Positions 51,731 to 61,128 of a stretch of 64,000 nucleotides of DNA are shown in pieces. Every line of letters starts with the position of its first letter. Positions within the stretch are counted from its first letter, which is position 1. The notes under the pieces are model-generated. The model had not been told where the DNA came from and ran no database searches. It saw nothing but the letters and a program-made list of their open reading frames with translations. This DNA is from Streptomyces ficellus. Lineage in GTDB: Bacteria > Actinomycetota > Actinomycetes > Streptomycetales > Streptomycetaceae. The position numbers and the translations under genes are program-made. The DNA is taken from NCBI RefSeq assembly GCF_009739905.1, contig NZ_CP034279.1:4650001-4714000 (forward strand), given 5' to 3'.

Positions 51731-51753
51731 CGGAACGATAACGGGTACGGACC
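51731..51753. promoter_or_regulatory. shared 23-bp element, copy 2, before the phosphodiesterase gene
   Basis: CGGAACGATAACGGGT followed by ACGGACC, 20 of 23 identical to the copy at 46018 and 69 bp before the start codon. GGGTACGGACCA closely resembles a HutC-class GntR half-palindrome. Its presence in front of both units suggests control by the GntR protein at 45240. Confidence 0.55.
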
Positions 51754-51780
51754 AACGCCCCCGGAAGACCGGGGGCGTTG
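51753..51780. terminator. 12-bp hairpin downstream of the ABC operon
   Basis: A perfect 12-bp stem (51753-51764 with 51769-51780) with a 4-nt loop, 60 bp past the binding-protein stop. It directly abuts the copy 2 element, so it may be a terminator for the ABC operon or act in the leader of the next gene. Confidence 0.65.
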
Positions 51781-51821
51781 ACGTGCAGCCGACCCCGAGA
51801 CGTCCCAGACGGAGGAACCCC

Positions 51822-53357
51822 ATGCCGATCGACGGCATATCCCGCCGCACCGTCCTCGCCGCCGGTGCCGCGACGGCGGCGGCCACCGCGCTCACCACCG
51901 CGCCCGCCGCCCGCGCCGCCGCGCCCACGCTCCCCGACGGCACCAGCAAGGACAAGGTGCTCGTCGTCGGGATGGACGGCCTGCGCCACGACCGGATCGC
52001 CGCCGCCGACGCCCCGCACCTGAAGGGCATGATGCGGGACGGCACCTACGGCCTGTCCCTGCTGTACGCGAACCCCATGGCCGCCACCTCCTCCGGCCCC
52101 GGCTGGTCGACCATCTCCACCGGCGTCTGGCCCGACAAGCACGGAGTCCGGGACAACACCTTCGCCGGCCGGAACTACGGCACCTACCCCGGCTTCCTCG
52201 CCCGCCTCGCCCAGGTGCGGCCCGCCCTGTCCACGTACGCCGCCGTCGACTGGAAGCCGCTGGACACCCAGGGCACCGTCACCCCCGGCGCCGACGCCAA
52301 ACTCGTCCTCGACGGCGACCGCGACGGCTACGTCGCTCACGACGCCACCATCACCGCCGAGACCGAGACGGTCCTGCGCCACCAGAACCCGGACGTCCTG
52401 TTCGTGTACCTCGGCAACACCGACGTCGTCGCCCACGCGAACGGCACCGGCCAGAAGTACCTCGATGCCATCGCCGTCCAGGACGCCCAGCTCGGCCGGA
52501 TGCTCGCCGCGATCAGGGCCCGCCCCTCGTACGCCACCGAACGCTGGACCGTCATCGTCGCCACCGACCACGGCCACCTCGACGCGGGCGGCCACGGCGG
52601 CACCTCCATCGAGGAGCGGCGCACCTTCGTCCTCGCCACCGGCCCCGGCATCGCGGCCGGCGCCCGCCCCCTCGACACCCGGCTCGTCGACGTCGCCGCC
52701 ACCGTCTTCCACCAGCTCGGCATCACCCCCGACCCGTCATGGGGCCTGGACGGCAAGCCCCTCCAGCAGCGCTCCACCGACCCGTTCGACACCCTCCAGT
52801 CCGCCCTCACCCCGCGCGTCGACGAGACCGGCATCCCGGCCGGGGTCCTCGGCTTCACCCACACCCCGCCCAGCGGCTGGTCCGTCGTCAACCACGCCAT
52901 GGGCACCGGCGGCACCACCGAGTGGCGCGGCTGGGCCTTCGCCACCGACGAGTTCTGGTCCCGCACCCAGGCGGGCCAGCACCGCGAGCTCAACGTCCGG
53001 GCACGTGGCGTCTTCGCGGTCGCCGACTCCGACGAGTGGGCGGACCGGTCCTTCTCCGGCACCTACGACTCCACCCTGGTCACCCCGGCGTACGCCGTCG
53101 CCGGCAAGGCCCGGGTGACGCTCGGCTTCACCACCCTCTACCGCCAGGAGGGCGGCCAGAAGGCCGAGGTCCTCGCCTCCTTCAACGGCGGCACCCCCAC
53201 CCTCGTCAAGAGCTACACCGCCGACGTGGTCTCCCAGCCCCAGTCGCTGACCCTCGCCGTCCCCGCCGGCGCCTCCAGCGTGAGCTTCCGCTTCCGCTAC
53301 ACCGGGTCCAACAACTGGTACTGGACGATCGACGACGTCAGGATCACCACCGGCTGA
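51822..53357 (+). CDS. Tat-exported alkaline-phosphatase-superfamily phosphodiesterase (nucleotide pyrophosphatase-like)
   Basis: A 511-aa secreted enzyme. Twin-arginine signal ISRRTVLAAGA at residues about 6-16, cleavage near ARAAAP. The metal-binding core has VVGMDGLRHDR (first Asp), ATSSGPGWSTISTGVWPDKHG (nucleophile region), VYLGNTDVVAHANG (Asp/His pair) and VATDHGH (Asp/His pair). From about residue 365 a C-terminal beta-sandwich domain follows. It likely frees phosphate from organic esters or phosphonate esters outside the cell, feeding the neighbouring importer. Confidence 0.85.
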   Translation: MPIDGISRRTVLAAGAATAAATALTTAPAARAAAPTLPDGTSKDKVLVVGMDGLRHDRIAAADAPHLKGMMRDGTYGLSLLYANPMAATSSGPGWSTISTGVWPDKHGVRDNTFAGRNYGTYPGFLARLAQVRPALSTYAAVDWKPLDTQGTVTPGADAKLVLDGDRDGYVAHDATITAETETVLRHQNPDVLFVYLGNTDVVAHANGTGQKYLDAIAVQDAQLGRMLAAIRARPSYATERWTVIVATDHGHLDAGGHGGTSIEERRTFVLATGPGIAAGARPLDTRLVDVAATVFHQLGITPDPSWGLDGKPLQQRSTDPFDTLQSALTPRVDETGIPAGVLGFTHTPPSGWSVVNHAMGTGGTTEWRGWAFATDEFWSRTQAGQHRELNVRARGVFAVADSDEWADRSFSGTYDSTLVTPAYAVAGKARVTLGFTTLYRQEGGQKAEVLASFNGGTPTLVKSYTADVVSQPQSLTLAVPAGASSVSFRFRYTGSNNWYWTIDDVRITTG

Positions 53358-53437
53358 CTACGCTGGGGGCGTCGCCACAGTGCCGTCGCGGCGCCCCAGC
53401 ACCCACGCACGTATCAGTACGGCAGGAGTCCCGCCCC

Positions 53438-54217
53438 ATGGCAGAGCGCAAGCCGATCGAATCCTGGCTCACCGACATGGACGGCGTCCTCATCCACGAG
53501 GGCGTCCCCATCCCCGGCGCCGACGCCTTCATCAAGAAGCTGCGGGAAGCGGAGAGGCCCTTCCTGGTCCTCACCAACAACTCCATCTACACCGCCCGCG
53601 ACCTCCACGCCCGGCTGGCCCGCATGGGTCTGGACGTGCCGGTGGAGAACATCTGGACGTCCGCCCTGGCGACCGCCCAGTTCCTGGACGACCAGCGGCC
53701 CGGCGGCACCGCGTACGTCATCGGCGAGGCGGGGCTCACCACCGCCCTGCACGACATCGGCTACATCCTCACCGACCACGACCCGGACTACGTCGTCCTC
53801 GGCGAGACCCGCACCTACAGCTTCGAGTCCCTCACCAAGGCGATCCGGCTGATCAACGGCGGGGCCAGGTTCATCTGCACCAACCCCGACGAGACCGGCC
53901 CCTCCACCGAGGGCCCGCTGCCCGCCACCGGCTCGGTCGCCGCACTGATCACCAAGGCCACCGGCAAGGACCCCTACTTCGCGGGCAAGCCGAACCCGCT
54001 GATGATGCGCACCGGGCTGAACGCCATCGGCGCCCACTCCGAGACCAGCGCCATGATCGGCGACCGGATGGACACCGACGTGCTGGCCGGCCTGGAAGCG
54101 GGTATGGAGACGTTCCTCGTCCTGACCGGGCTCACCACCCCCGCCGACGTGGACCGCTACCCCTTCCGCCCGTCCACCGTCGTCGACTCGATCGCCGATC
54201 TGGTCGATCGCGTCTGA
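53438..54217 (+). CDS. HAD-IIA family hydrolase (NagD-like)
   Basis: A 259-aa HAD phosphatase with the C2 cap (NagD/p-nitrophenylphosphatase type). Motif I TDMDGVLIHEG, motif II FLVLTNNS, Lys in AGKPNPLMM, motif IV MIGDRMDTDVLAGLEAGM. Cytosolic. AGGAG precedes the ATG. It follows the phosphodiesterase gene by 80 bp and may deal with released organophosphate, but its substrate is unknown. Confidence 0.92.
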   Translation: MAERKPIESWLTDMDGVLIHEGVPIPGADAFIKKLREAERPFLVLTNNSIYTARDLHARLARMGLDVPVENIWTSALATAQFLDDQRPGGTAYVIGEAGLTTALHDIGYILTDHDPDYVVLGETRTYSFESLTKAIRLINGGARFICTNPDETGPSTEGPLPATGSVAALITKATGKDPYFAGKPNPLMMRTGLNAIGAHSETSAMIGDRMDTDVLAGLEAGMETFLVLTGLTTPADVDRYPFRPSTVVDSIADLVDRV

Positions 54218-54329
54218 CCGTCCTCCGGTCGCGTCGGCCCAGGTCAGCGCCGCCCGACCGGGTGAAGGCCGCCGCCCTGCGGATGCGGGATGCGCCGAAC
54301 GGGGTGAATCTTCAGGCAGGAGGTTCACG

Positions 54330-54917
54330 ATGCGTTCAGCTCTGTTCGCCCTGCGTGCCGCAGGGGCGGCCACCGCCGTCGTCCTGGCCGCGGGGACCGC
54401 GTACGCCGGTGACGGCGAGGAGCGCCAGGACGGCGCGAAGCACCGGCAGAAGGTCACCGTCCTGGTCGTCCCGTCCACCGCCGCGCCGGGCGAGGACGTG
54501 GACGTCCAGGTCCACGGCTGCCCCGGCACGCACGGCACCGTCCGGTCCGAGGCGTTCGTCGCCGACGCCGAGCTGTCCGGCCACGAGGGCAAGGGCGGGC
54601 CGCTGTACGGCGACACCACCGTCAAGTCCCGCCTGGACTCCGGCACCTACCCGCTCACCGTCCACTGCGACGGGCGCGACCACGACGACGCCGGCACCCT
54701 CCACGTCGCCCACCACGCGACGGCCACCCCCGTCGCCCCGGTCCGGGCGGGCGGCGGAGGCACCGCGGCGCTGGCCGCCGGCGCGCACCGGGACGGCGCC
54801 GAGGAGCAGGGGCCCAGCACCTCGCACACCGTGACCGGCCTCGTGCTGGCGGGCGTCGCCGCGGTCGCCGTCGCCTTCCGCAGCACCCGCCGCCGTCGCC
54901 GCACCCGCGCGGACTGA
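54330..54917 (+). CDS. small secreted, membrane-tethered protein next to sortase F
   Basis: A 195-aa protein. Signal peptide (about 1-26, ends AYAGD), a compact domain with two Cys (about 64 and 112) that reads like a small beta fold (VTVLVVPSTAAPGEDVDVQVHGCPGTHG), a flexible linker, then a C-terminal hydrophobic helix and an RRRRRTR tail. There is no LPxTG. It is encoded 2 bp before the class F sortase, a layout common in Streptomyces, and may be its partner or substrate. Function unknown. Confidence 0.8.
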   Translation: MRSALFALRAAGAATAVVLAAGTAYAGDGEERQDGAKHRQKVTVLVVPSTAAPGEDVDVQVHGCPGTHGTVRSEAFVADAELSGHEGKGGPLYGDTTVKSRLDSGTYPLTVHCDGRDHDDAGTLHVAHHATATPVAPVRAGGGGTAALAAGAHRDGAEEQGPSTSHTVTGLVLAGVAAVAVAFRSTRRRRRTRAD

Positions 54918-54919
54918 CC

Positions 54920-55582
54920 GTGTCGTCGGCACCGCACCCCGCCGGACACGGCCGGCTGCTCACCGGCGTGGCCTGGGCCCTGTTGCTGCTGGGCCTGTGG
55001 CTGTGGGGCAAGGACATCACCGCCGGCCCCGGCGGCCTGTCCGCCCCCACCACCGGAGACGTCGCCGCTGTCGGCCGCCCCCTGGGGGTCCCGCTGCCCC
55101 CGGCCCGGCCGCCCATGGCGCCCGCCGCGCCCGAGCGCGTGGAGCTCCCGTCGCTCGGGATCACCGCCCCGGTCACCCCGCGCGGCCTGGACGACGCGGG
55201 CGCGATCGACCCGCCGCCGTACGAGCAGGCGCACACCGTCGGCTGGTTCGGCGACGGGACGAAGCCCGGCGCGGACGGCGCCGCGCTCTTCGTCGGCCAT
55301 GTCGACACCGAGACGAGACCCGCCGTCTTCTACGGCCTGAGCTCCGCCCGCCCCGGCGAGCGGATCGAGGTGACCCGGGCGGACGGCTCGGTCGCCCGGT
55401 TCACCATCGACGACGTGCGGGTGTTCGACCGTGACGAGTTCGACCCGAAGAAGGCGTACGGGCAGCGGGAGCCGGGCCGCGCCGAACTGCGCCTGATCAC
55501 CTGCGGCGGCACCTTCGACCGCGCCTCGGGCACCTACACGGCCAACGTGGTCGTCTCCGCGTACCTGACGGGCGCCGGCTGA
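54920..55582 (+). CDS. class F sortase
   Basis: A 220-aa sortase. One N-terminal membrane helix (LLTGVAWALLLLGLWLW), a short linker, and the catalytic barrel: LPSLGITAPVTPRGLDDAG, His in FVGHVDTETRPAVFY, Cys in LRLITCGGTFDRASGTYTANVVV. Class F enzymes are actinobacterial and their natural substrates are poorly known. GTG start 2 bp after the upstream stop, so co-translated with the small secreted protein. Confidence 0.9.
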   Translation: MSSAPHPAGHGRLLTGVAWALLLLGLWLWGKDITAGPGGLSAPTTGDVAAVGRPLGVPLPPARPPMAPAAPERVELPSLGITAPVTPRGLDDAGAIDPPPYEQAHTVGWFGDGTKPGADGAALFVGHVDTETRPAVFYGLSSARPGERIEVTRADGSVARFTIDDVRVFDRDEFDPKKAYGQREPGRAELRLITCGGTFDRASGTYTANVVVSAYLTGAG

Positions 55583-55734
55583 TGGCCCGCCCCGGGGCGC
55601 CCCGCCCCAGGTCGCACCGGCCCGGCCGCCCTCATGGCCCCGCCGGCCCGTGTGTCAGGATGGATTCGACCGGGTTGTCCGGGAGGGGGCACCTGGGGGG
55701 TGGCCCCGTACAGAGTGCACCCAAGGGGGAGTGG

Positions 55735-56766
55735 ATGTACGGCAGTTGCACCGGGCGTGCCCGCGTCGGGGCGGTCGCGACGGGGGCGGTGGGCGCGGTG
55801 GCGCTGCTGCTGCTGGCGGGCTGCACCTCTCCCGACGCCGGCGGCACGTCGCCGGCGGCCGCGCCCAGCATGGGCCAGCAGCCCAAGGCTCAGGACCCGT
55901 TCTGGGTCAACCCCGGCAGCAAGGCGGCCCAGCAGGTCGCCAGCTACCAGCGCGACGGCAAGACGGCGGACGCCGAGCTGATCAAGAAGATCGCCTCCCA
56001 GCCGGTGGGCGAGTGGGTGGGCACCGAGCAGCCCGAGGAGGACGCCCGGGGCCTGACCGAGGCCGCCACGAAGGCCGACCGGGACGCCGTGCTGGTCCTC
56101 TACAACATCCCGCACCGCGACTGCGGCCAGCACTCCGCGGGCGGCGCCGCCGACGGCGACGCGTACCGGGCCTGGCTGGAGAAGGTCGCCAAGGGCATCG
56201 GCGACCGGCGGGCCACGGTGATCGTGGAGCCGGACGCGGTGATGCACATGGTCGACGGCTGCACCGAGGACCAGTACCACGAGGAGCGGTACGACCTGCT
56301 CAAGGGCGCGGTGAAGCGGCTCAAGCAGCTCCCGCACACCAAGGTGTACCTGGACGCGGGCAACGCCGGCTGGGGCAAGCCGGACTCGATCTTCGAGCCG
56401 CTGAAGTGGGCGGGCGTCGAGCAGGCCGACGGCTTCGCGGTGAACGTGGCGAACTTCCAGACGACCGCGGCCAGCAAGGAGTACGGCAAGAAGGTTTCGG
56501 CGAAGATCGGCGGCAAGCCGTTCGTCATCGACACCAGCCGCAACGGCAACGGCCCGTACACCGGCGGCGACCCGGCCGAGAACTGGTGCAACCCGCCGGG
56601 CCGCGCCCTCGGTGAGACGCCCACCACCGAGACGGGCGACCCGCTGGTCGACGCGTACCTGTGGATCAAGCGCCCGGGTGAGTCGGACGGCGACTGCAAG
56701 GGCGGCCCGAAGGCGGGCGACTGGTACCCGGAGTACGCCCTGGACCTGGCCCGCAACACCAAGTAG
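55735..56766 (+). CDS. cslZ: glycoside hydrolase family 6 lipoprotein, cellulase-like
   Basis: A 343-aa lipoprotein (lipobox LLLAGC at about 22-27) with a GH6 endoglucanase domain: VLVLYNIPHRDCGQHSAGG, then ATVIVEPDAV with a catalytic Asp, VYLDAGNAGW, and FVIDTSRNGNGP and WCNPPGRALG near the end. In S. coelicolor this gene (SCO2838) is linked to cslA and glxA and takes part in the hyphal-tip glycan. The ATG at 55735 has AAGGGGGAG upstream; the open frame extends further but without signal character. It converges with glxA across a strong terminator. Confidence 0.9.
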   Translation: MYGSCTGRARVGAVATGAVGAVALLLLAGCTSPDAGGTSPAAAPSMGQQPKAQDPFWVNPGSKAAQQVASYQRDGKTADAELIKKIASQPVGEWVGTEQPEEDARGLTEAATKADRDAVLVLYNIPHRDCGQHSAGGAADGDAYRAWLEKVAKGIGDRRATVIVEPDAVMHMVDGCTEDQYHEERYDLLKGAVKRLKQLPHTKVYLDAGNAGWGKPDSIFEPLKWAGVEQADGFAVNVANFQTTAASKEYGKKVSAKIGGKPFVIDTSRNGNGPYTGGDPAENWCNPPGRALGETPTTETGDPLVDAYLWIKRPGESDGDCKGGPKAGDWYPEYALDLARNTK

Positions 56767-56771
56767 GAGCC

Positions 56772-56822
56772 ACGACGACGAGGAGGGGCGCCCCCGCCGG
56801 GGGCGCCCCTCCTCGTCGTCGT
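56772..56822. terminator. 24-bp perfect bidirectional terminator hairpin
   Basis: Arms 56772-56795 and 56799-56822 are perfectly complementary with a 3-nt loop. It starts 6 bp after the cslZ stop and ends 14 bp before the glxA stop on the other strand, so it ends both transcripts. Confidence 0.93.
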
Positions 56823-56835
56823 ACTTCGGCCGGTC

Positions 56836-58788
56836 CTACGGGACCTCGACCCACACCGCCTCGGACGGGGTGCCCTTGTCGTCGGTGACGAAGAGCATGT
56901 ACCAGCCGGACGGGACCAGGGCGCGGTTCTCCGGCACGGTGACCTCGATGCCGCCGGCCGTCTTCTTCATCTCCAGGGCGATCGAGCGCTGGTCGACGTC
57001 GGTGACGTGGGTGACGGCGCTGGGCCGCATCAGCTTGGCCGTCTTGATCTTCGCGGCGTCCGGGGTCTTGAAGACCCCGCTGTCACCGCGCTCGATCTTC
57101 GCCGGACCGCCGGTGACCTTGGGCTTGGCGTCCCGGAAGAGGTAGGGCGGGGTGTAGATCTCGATGCGCTGCTCGAAGACGCCGGGCTTGGTGTTCGCCG
57201 CGTCCGCGAAGAGCGAGTCCGAACCGAAGATCATCACCCGGCCGTCGGGCAGCAGCACCGAGCCGGAGTGGTAGTTGCGCCCGACCTGCGGGTCGGCGAC
57301 CCGGGTGTACGTCCCGCTCTTGGGGTCGTACGTGCGCGCCTGAAGGACGTTGGAGTCGCTGCGGCCCCGGTAGTCCTCCGAGCCGCCGGTGACCAGGACG
57401 GTGTCGTCGGGCATCAGCGAGGCGCTCGGGTAGCGGGTGCCCTTGTCGAGGGATGCGCCGTCCTTGAAGCGGGGATTCGGGTCCTTGAGGTCGACCAGCC
57501 GGGACTTCTCGCTGGACTTCTCCGACTCGCCGACCCCGCCGCCGCCGATGACCATGAACCGCTGGTCCTGGGCGGGCGGCAGCATGACCGTGGCGGACGT
57601 CTCCATCTTGTCCGCGTCGCTCAGGCCGGGGATCTTGTCGAACTTGTTCTTCTCCAGGTCCCAGACGCCCGGGTCACGGCCGACGTCGGCGGGCCCGTAC
57701 CCGGCGTTGGAGCCGGAGTAGAACAGCTTTCCGTTGTCCATCAGGAAGATCGCCGGGTAGGTCGGGAAGCGGCGCTCGATCCCGGTGTACTCCCAGGTCT
57801 TCTTCTTCGGGTCGTAGATCTCGTCCTTGCCGGGGACGATCTGGCCGATCTCGTCCAGGCCGGACAGGGCGAGGACCTTGCCGTCCTTGAGCGTGGTGAG
57901 CGTGGGGTACCAGCGCGCCTCGTTCATCGGGTCGACCTTGATGTACTTCTCGGCGACCGGGTCGAACTCGAAGGCGTCCTTGATGCCCTGGAAGTCCTTC
58001 TTGTCCAGGGCGAGCTTCTGCGCCATGCCGTAGACGTTGCGCGCGTCGGTGCCCTTGAGGCCCCCGACCTTGTAGTTGTCCTCGGTGCCGGTCTCGAACT
58101 CCTTGCCCGACTCCTCGGCCTCGACGTAGATCCGGCCGAGACCGGGCTGGGTGCGCAGGAAGCGGCCGGTCTCCTTGTCGAAGACCTTCTCGGCCTTCTC
58201 CACGAGGATCGGGTCCTTGGAGACGAACGTCTTGCCGTTCGCCTTGCCGGTGAACTTCGTCCCGGCGGGCAGGGTGATCGGCTTGTCCGGGTCCTCGTTG
58301 TGGACGATCATCAGGCCGCCGGCCTTGGTGACGTCGCCCTGGAGCTTCTCGTACCGCTTGGTGCCGCCGGCGATGAGGAGCTTCCCGTCGGGCAGCTGGG
58401 TGTGCCCGGCGCAGAACATGTCCTTGGGGGTGGGGATCTTCTTGAAGTCGTTCGTCTTCGGGTCCCACAGCACCGACTCGAACTTGTTCGCGTCGAAGTT
58501 CTTCTGGTTGTTCCCGGAGCCCGCGACGAGCAGCACCTTGCCGGTGTGCAGCAGCGCCGCGTGGATGGTGTTGATCCGGAACTCGGAGGGGACGTCGAGG
58601 TAGTCCCAGTGGCCGTTGGCGGCCTTGTACTCCGGCTTGTTGATCGTGTAGTCGTGGTACTTCTCCGAGCCGTACCGGTACAGGGCCGGCCCGTTGAACC
58701 CGGCGACCACAGCAACCACCGCCGTGCCTATCAGGATGCGACGGGCGCGGTTCCTCCGGTGGTTCGGCCGGACGGGCAGGCTGCTCAT
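56836..58788 (-). CDS. glxA: radical copper oxidase GlxA
   Basis: A 650-aa galactose-oxidase-like enzyme with a membrane anchor (about 17-31) and a Kelch beta-propeller, closing with a DUF1929 domain. Expected active site: Cys126 (MFCAGH) cross-linked to Tyr294, with Trp293 just before it (RWYPTL), copper ligands Tyr506/His507 (RNYHSG) and His594 (AVTHVT). GlxA oxidises a glycan product of CslA at hyphal tips and is needed for normal morphology in S. lividans. The start overlaps the cslA stop as ATGA. Confidence 0.95.
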   Translation of the reverse strand: MSSLPVRPNHRRNRARRILIGTAVVAVVAGFNGPALYRYGSEKYHDYTINKPEYKAANGHWDYLDVPSEFRINTIHAALLHTGKVLLVAGSGNNQKNFDANKFESVLWDPKTNDFKKIPTPKDMFCAGHTQLPDGKLLIAGGTKRYEKLQGDVTKAGGLMIVHNEDPDKPITLPAGTKFTGKANGKTFVSKDPILVEKAEKVFDKETGRFLRTQPGLGRIYVEAEESGKEFETGTEDNYKVGGLKGTDARNVYGMAQKLALDKKDFQGIKDAFEFDPVAEKYIKVDPMNEARWYPTLTTLKDGKVLALSGLDEIGQIVPGKDEIYDPKKKTWEYTGIERRFPTYPAIFLMDNGKLFYSGSNAGYGPADVGRDPGVWDLEKNKFDKIPGLSDADKMETSATVMLPPAQDQRFMVIGGGGVGESEKSSEKSRLVDLKDPNPRFKDGASLDKGTRYPSASLMPDDTVLVTGGSEDYRGRSDSNVLQARTYDPKSGTYTRVADPQVGRNYHSGSVLLPDGRVMIFGSDSLFADAANTKPGVFEQRIEIYTPPYLFRDAKPKVTGGPAKIERGDSGVFKTPDAAKIKTAKLMRPSAVTHVTDVDQRSIALEMKKTAGGIEVTVPENRALVPSGWYMLFVTDDKGTPSEAVWVEVP

Positions 58789-60713
58789 TTGTTACGTCCC
58801 CCAAGGGCGATCTGCATGGTGTCGTTCTGCTCGGCCCAGCTCGGCTTGGCCTGCGGCGCGGGGTCCCCGGCCGGTGCGGGCGGCTGCGGGCCCTGCCCGC
58901 CGGCGTGGCGGGCGGGGCTCTTCTTCTCCTGGCGCAGCATGTGCCGCCAGACGAAGATCGGCGTCGCGGTGATCAGCGTCGCGAACGTCGCCCAGATGAT
59001 CATCGCGGGGTGGGAGTGCCCGAAGACGAAGCCCGCGGCGACCGAGGCGCCGAAGATCCCGATGAAGTACCAGTGGTAGCGGAACGTTCCGAACCACCGG
59101 TCGGGGCTGGCGGAGTCGCCCTTGGGGGTGACCACGAACTTGCTCTTGCGGCGCAGGGCGGAGTCGATCAGCGCCTTGGCGTAGAGCGGCGCCGACAGCG
59201 CGGACATCACCATGCCGGCCACACCGCCGGAGCCCTCCGGCTCGTGCGGGGACACGTTGTGCCGGCGGTTCCAGACGTACAGGCCGATCTGGAGGGCGGA
59301 GGCGTTGCCGTAGAGCATCAGCCACACGGTCGGGTCGATGTTCACACCCGAGGCGCCCAGCCCCAGGAACAGCGCGCAACTGAGGGCCGCGAGGATCCAG
59401 TTCAGGGCGGACATCGGGTAGAAGATGATCATCATCGTGTAGTTGAAGAGCTTGCTCGGCGGCAGCGAGTACCAGCCCTTCCAGTACTGCTTGAGGATCG
59501 TCTCGTACGTACCGCGCGACCAGCGCATCTGCTGGGTGAAGAAGTCCGTCCAGGCGCTGGGGCCCTCACCGACGGCGAGCACGTCCGGGGTGTAGACCGA
59601 GCGCCACTTGTTGCCCGTCGCCGGGTTCTTGTGGCGGTGGATCTCGAAGCCGGTCGCCATGTCCTCGGTGATCGAGTCGTACAGGCCGCCGATCTGCTTG
59701 AGCGCCGAGATGCGCACGGCGTTCGACGTGCCGACGAACATCGGCGAGCCGTAGCGGTTGCCGGCGCGCTGGATCAGCGCGTGGAACAGGAACTGCTGCG
59801 ACTCGGCGGCCTTGGTGACGAAGTTGTCGTAGTTGCCGTAGACCTGCGGGCCGATGACGAAGCCGATGTCCGGGTCCCGGAAGAAGCCCAGCATGCGCTC
59901 CAGGTAGTTCGGCAGCGGCACGTGGTCGGTGTCGACGGAGGCGAAGAAGTCGTAGTTGTCGCCGTGCGCGTCCAGCCAGGCGTTGTAGTTGCCGTGCTTG
60001 GTCTTGGCACGGTGGGCGCCGGTCGGCCGGTTCCACTTCGCGATGCCCTTGCGGGAGAAGTGGCGCACGCCCAGACGCTCACAGACGGCCTTGACGTCGG
60101 GGTCGTCGCCCTCGTCGAGGAGCCAGACGTGCATCAGCCCGCGGTGCCGGATCTTCACGGCGGCCTCCAGCGTCTTCGTCACCATCTCCAGGGGCTCCTT
60201 GCCCGGGACGAAGGAGGTGAGGAAGGCGACGCGGGTGCCGGACTCCGGCACCACCGGGACCGGGTCGCGGGCGACCAGCGTCGCGTGTGCGTTCGACACG
60301 ACGTTCATGCAGCGGAAGAACTCGATCAGGCCGATCGAGACCAGCATCACGACGTCGAGCGCGGGCAGCCAGTCGAAGGCCGGGTAGTCCCGCTCGGTCC
60401 AGTGCTCGGGCTGGAGCAGCCAGAACAGCAGCACCAGCGAGAGCACCGGCGCGGCGGCGAGCATCAGCGCGACCCGGATGCGGTGCGGCTCCTGCGACAG
60501 GAGCGAGCGGTACTGCACCTTGTACGGCTTGTTCGGGTCCGGCTGGGTGAGGGGGCCGGCGAGCCTGCTGTAGTGCTCGTAGTCGTAGCGCGGCAGCGGC
60601 TTCTCGGCGGCCCGCCGCCGGGCCCCGCCGGTCCGGAGCTGCGGGGGAACCCGGAGCTGAGTGGTCCGGGATGGGTCGTTGTCCTGCCGGGCGCCGGTCG
60701 GCGTCGACGTCAT
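58785..60713 (-). CDS. cslA: cellulose-synthase-like glycosyltransferase CslA (GT2)
   Basis: A 642-aa membrane glycosyltransferase. N-terminal helices (about 80-135), GT2 domain with FLTSFVPGKEPLEM, VDTDH (DxD), TED and the QMRWSRG product-binding motif, then further helices (about 430-580). It polymerises a beta-glucan-like chain at growing hyphal tips with GlxA. The order cslA-glxA, converging on cslZ, is that of S. coelicolor SCO2836-2838. Confidence 0.95.
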   Translation of the reverse strand: MTSTPTGARQDNDPSRTTQLRVPPQLRTGGARRRAAEKPLPRYDYEHYSRLAGPLTQPDPNKPYKVQYRSLLSQEPHRIRVALMLAAAPVLSLVLLFWLLQPEHWTERDYPAFDWLPALDVVMLVSIGLIEFFRCMNVVSNAHATLVARDPVPVVPESGTRVAFLTSFVPGKEPLEMVTKTLEAAVKIRHRGLMHVWLLDEGDDPDVKAVCERLGVRHFSRKGIAKWNRPTGAHRAKTKHGNYNAWLDAHGDNYDFFASVDTDHVPLPNYLERMLGFFRDPDIGFVIGPQVYGNYDNFVTKAAESQQFLFHALIQRAGNRYGSPMFVGTSNAVRISALKQIGGLYDSITEDMATGFEIHRHKNPATGNKWRSVYTPDVLAVGEGPSAWTDFFTQQMRWSRGTYETILKQYWKGWYSLPPSKLFNYTMMIIFYPMSALNWILAALSCALFLGLGASGVNIDPTVWLMLYGNASALQIGLYVWNRRHNVSPHEPEGSGGVAGMVMSALSAPLYAKALIDSALRRKSKFVVTPKGDSASPDRWFGTFRYHWYFIGIFGASVAAGFVFGHSHPAMIIWATFATLITATPIFVWRHMLRQEKKSPARHAGGQGPQPPAPAGDPAPQAKPSWAEQNDTMQIALGGRNK

Positions 60714-61128
60714 GAGTCATCCCCCCGCACGCATGATGGCTGCGTGATTGGTCGTGTCGTTTCCCGCCGGGAGCGCGCGGTCCCCCTGGGCCGGCGTGTC
60801 CTGACGCATAGGTGGCAGGCCACCATCCCCGTAGACAGGGAAAGACGACCTTCCGGTTGCATGATGCCTGTCACGGCACCCCGCGTGTGAACGGGCCCCC
60901 ACCCCGCGGTCCCCGCAACCGGGGCCTCTCCCGGAACTGCCGCCAACTGCACGAACCTCATGCCCCATTGCGGGGCATTGGCTCCAGGATAGGGTCTACG
61001 GCCACTCCGCTCGATCCCAAGGATGAAACGGACTGGTAACGGGGTATACGCGTGGTTCGCCTGAGCTCTCGGGAGTGACGGCACGACGGAGGCCCCCTCA
61101 CCCGTGGTGAGAGGGCCTCGGCCTCGCG
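60714..61128. other. 415-bp region upstream of cslA
   Basis: Holds the promoter for the leftward cslA-glxA unit and the tRNA terminator at its right end. A small palindrome, ATGCCCC-N5-GGGGCAT (60960-60978), is the only clear structure. I could not assign -10/-35 sites with confidence, and short frames here show no gene character. Confidence 0.5.
61089..61119 (-). terminator. terminator hairpin after tRNA-Lys
   Basis: A 14-bp stem with one mismatch (61089-61102 with 61106-61119) and a 3-nt loop, 10 bp beyond the 3' end of the tRNA on the same strand. Confidence 0.75.

Noticed and set aside
60710..61084. 124-codon minus-strand frame upstream of cslA
   Set aside because: It overlaps the cslA start and promoter area, has no ribosome site and no family character.
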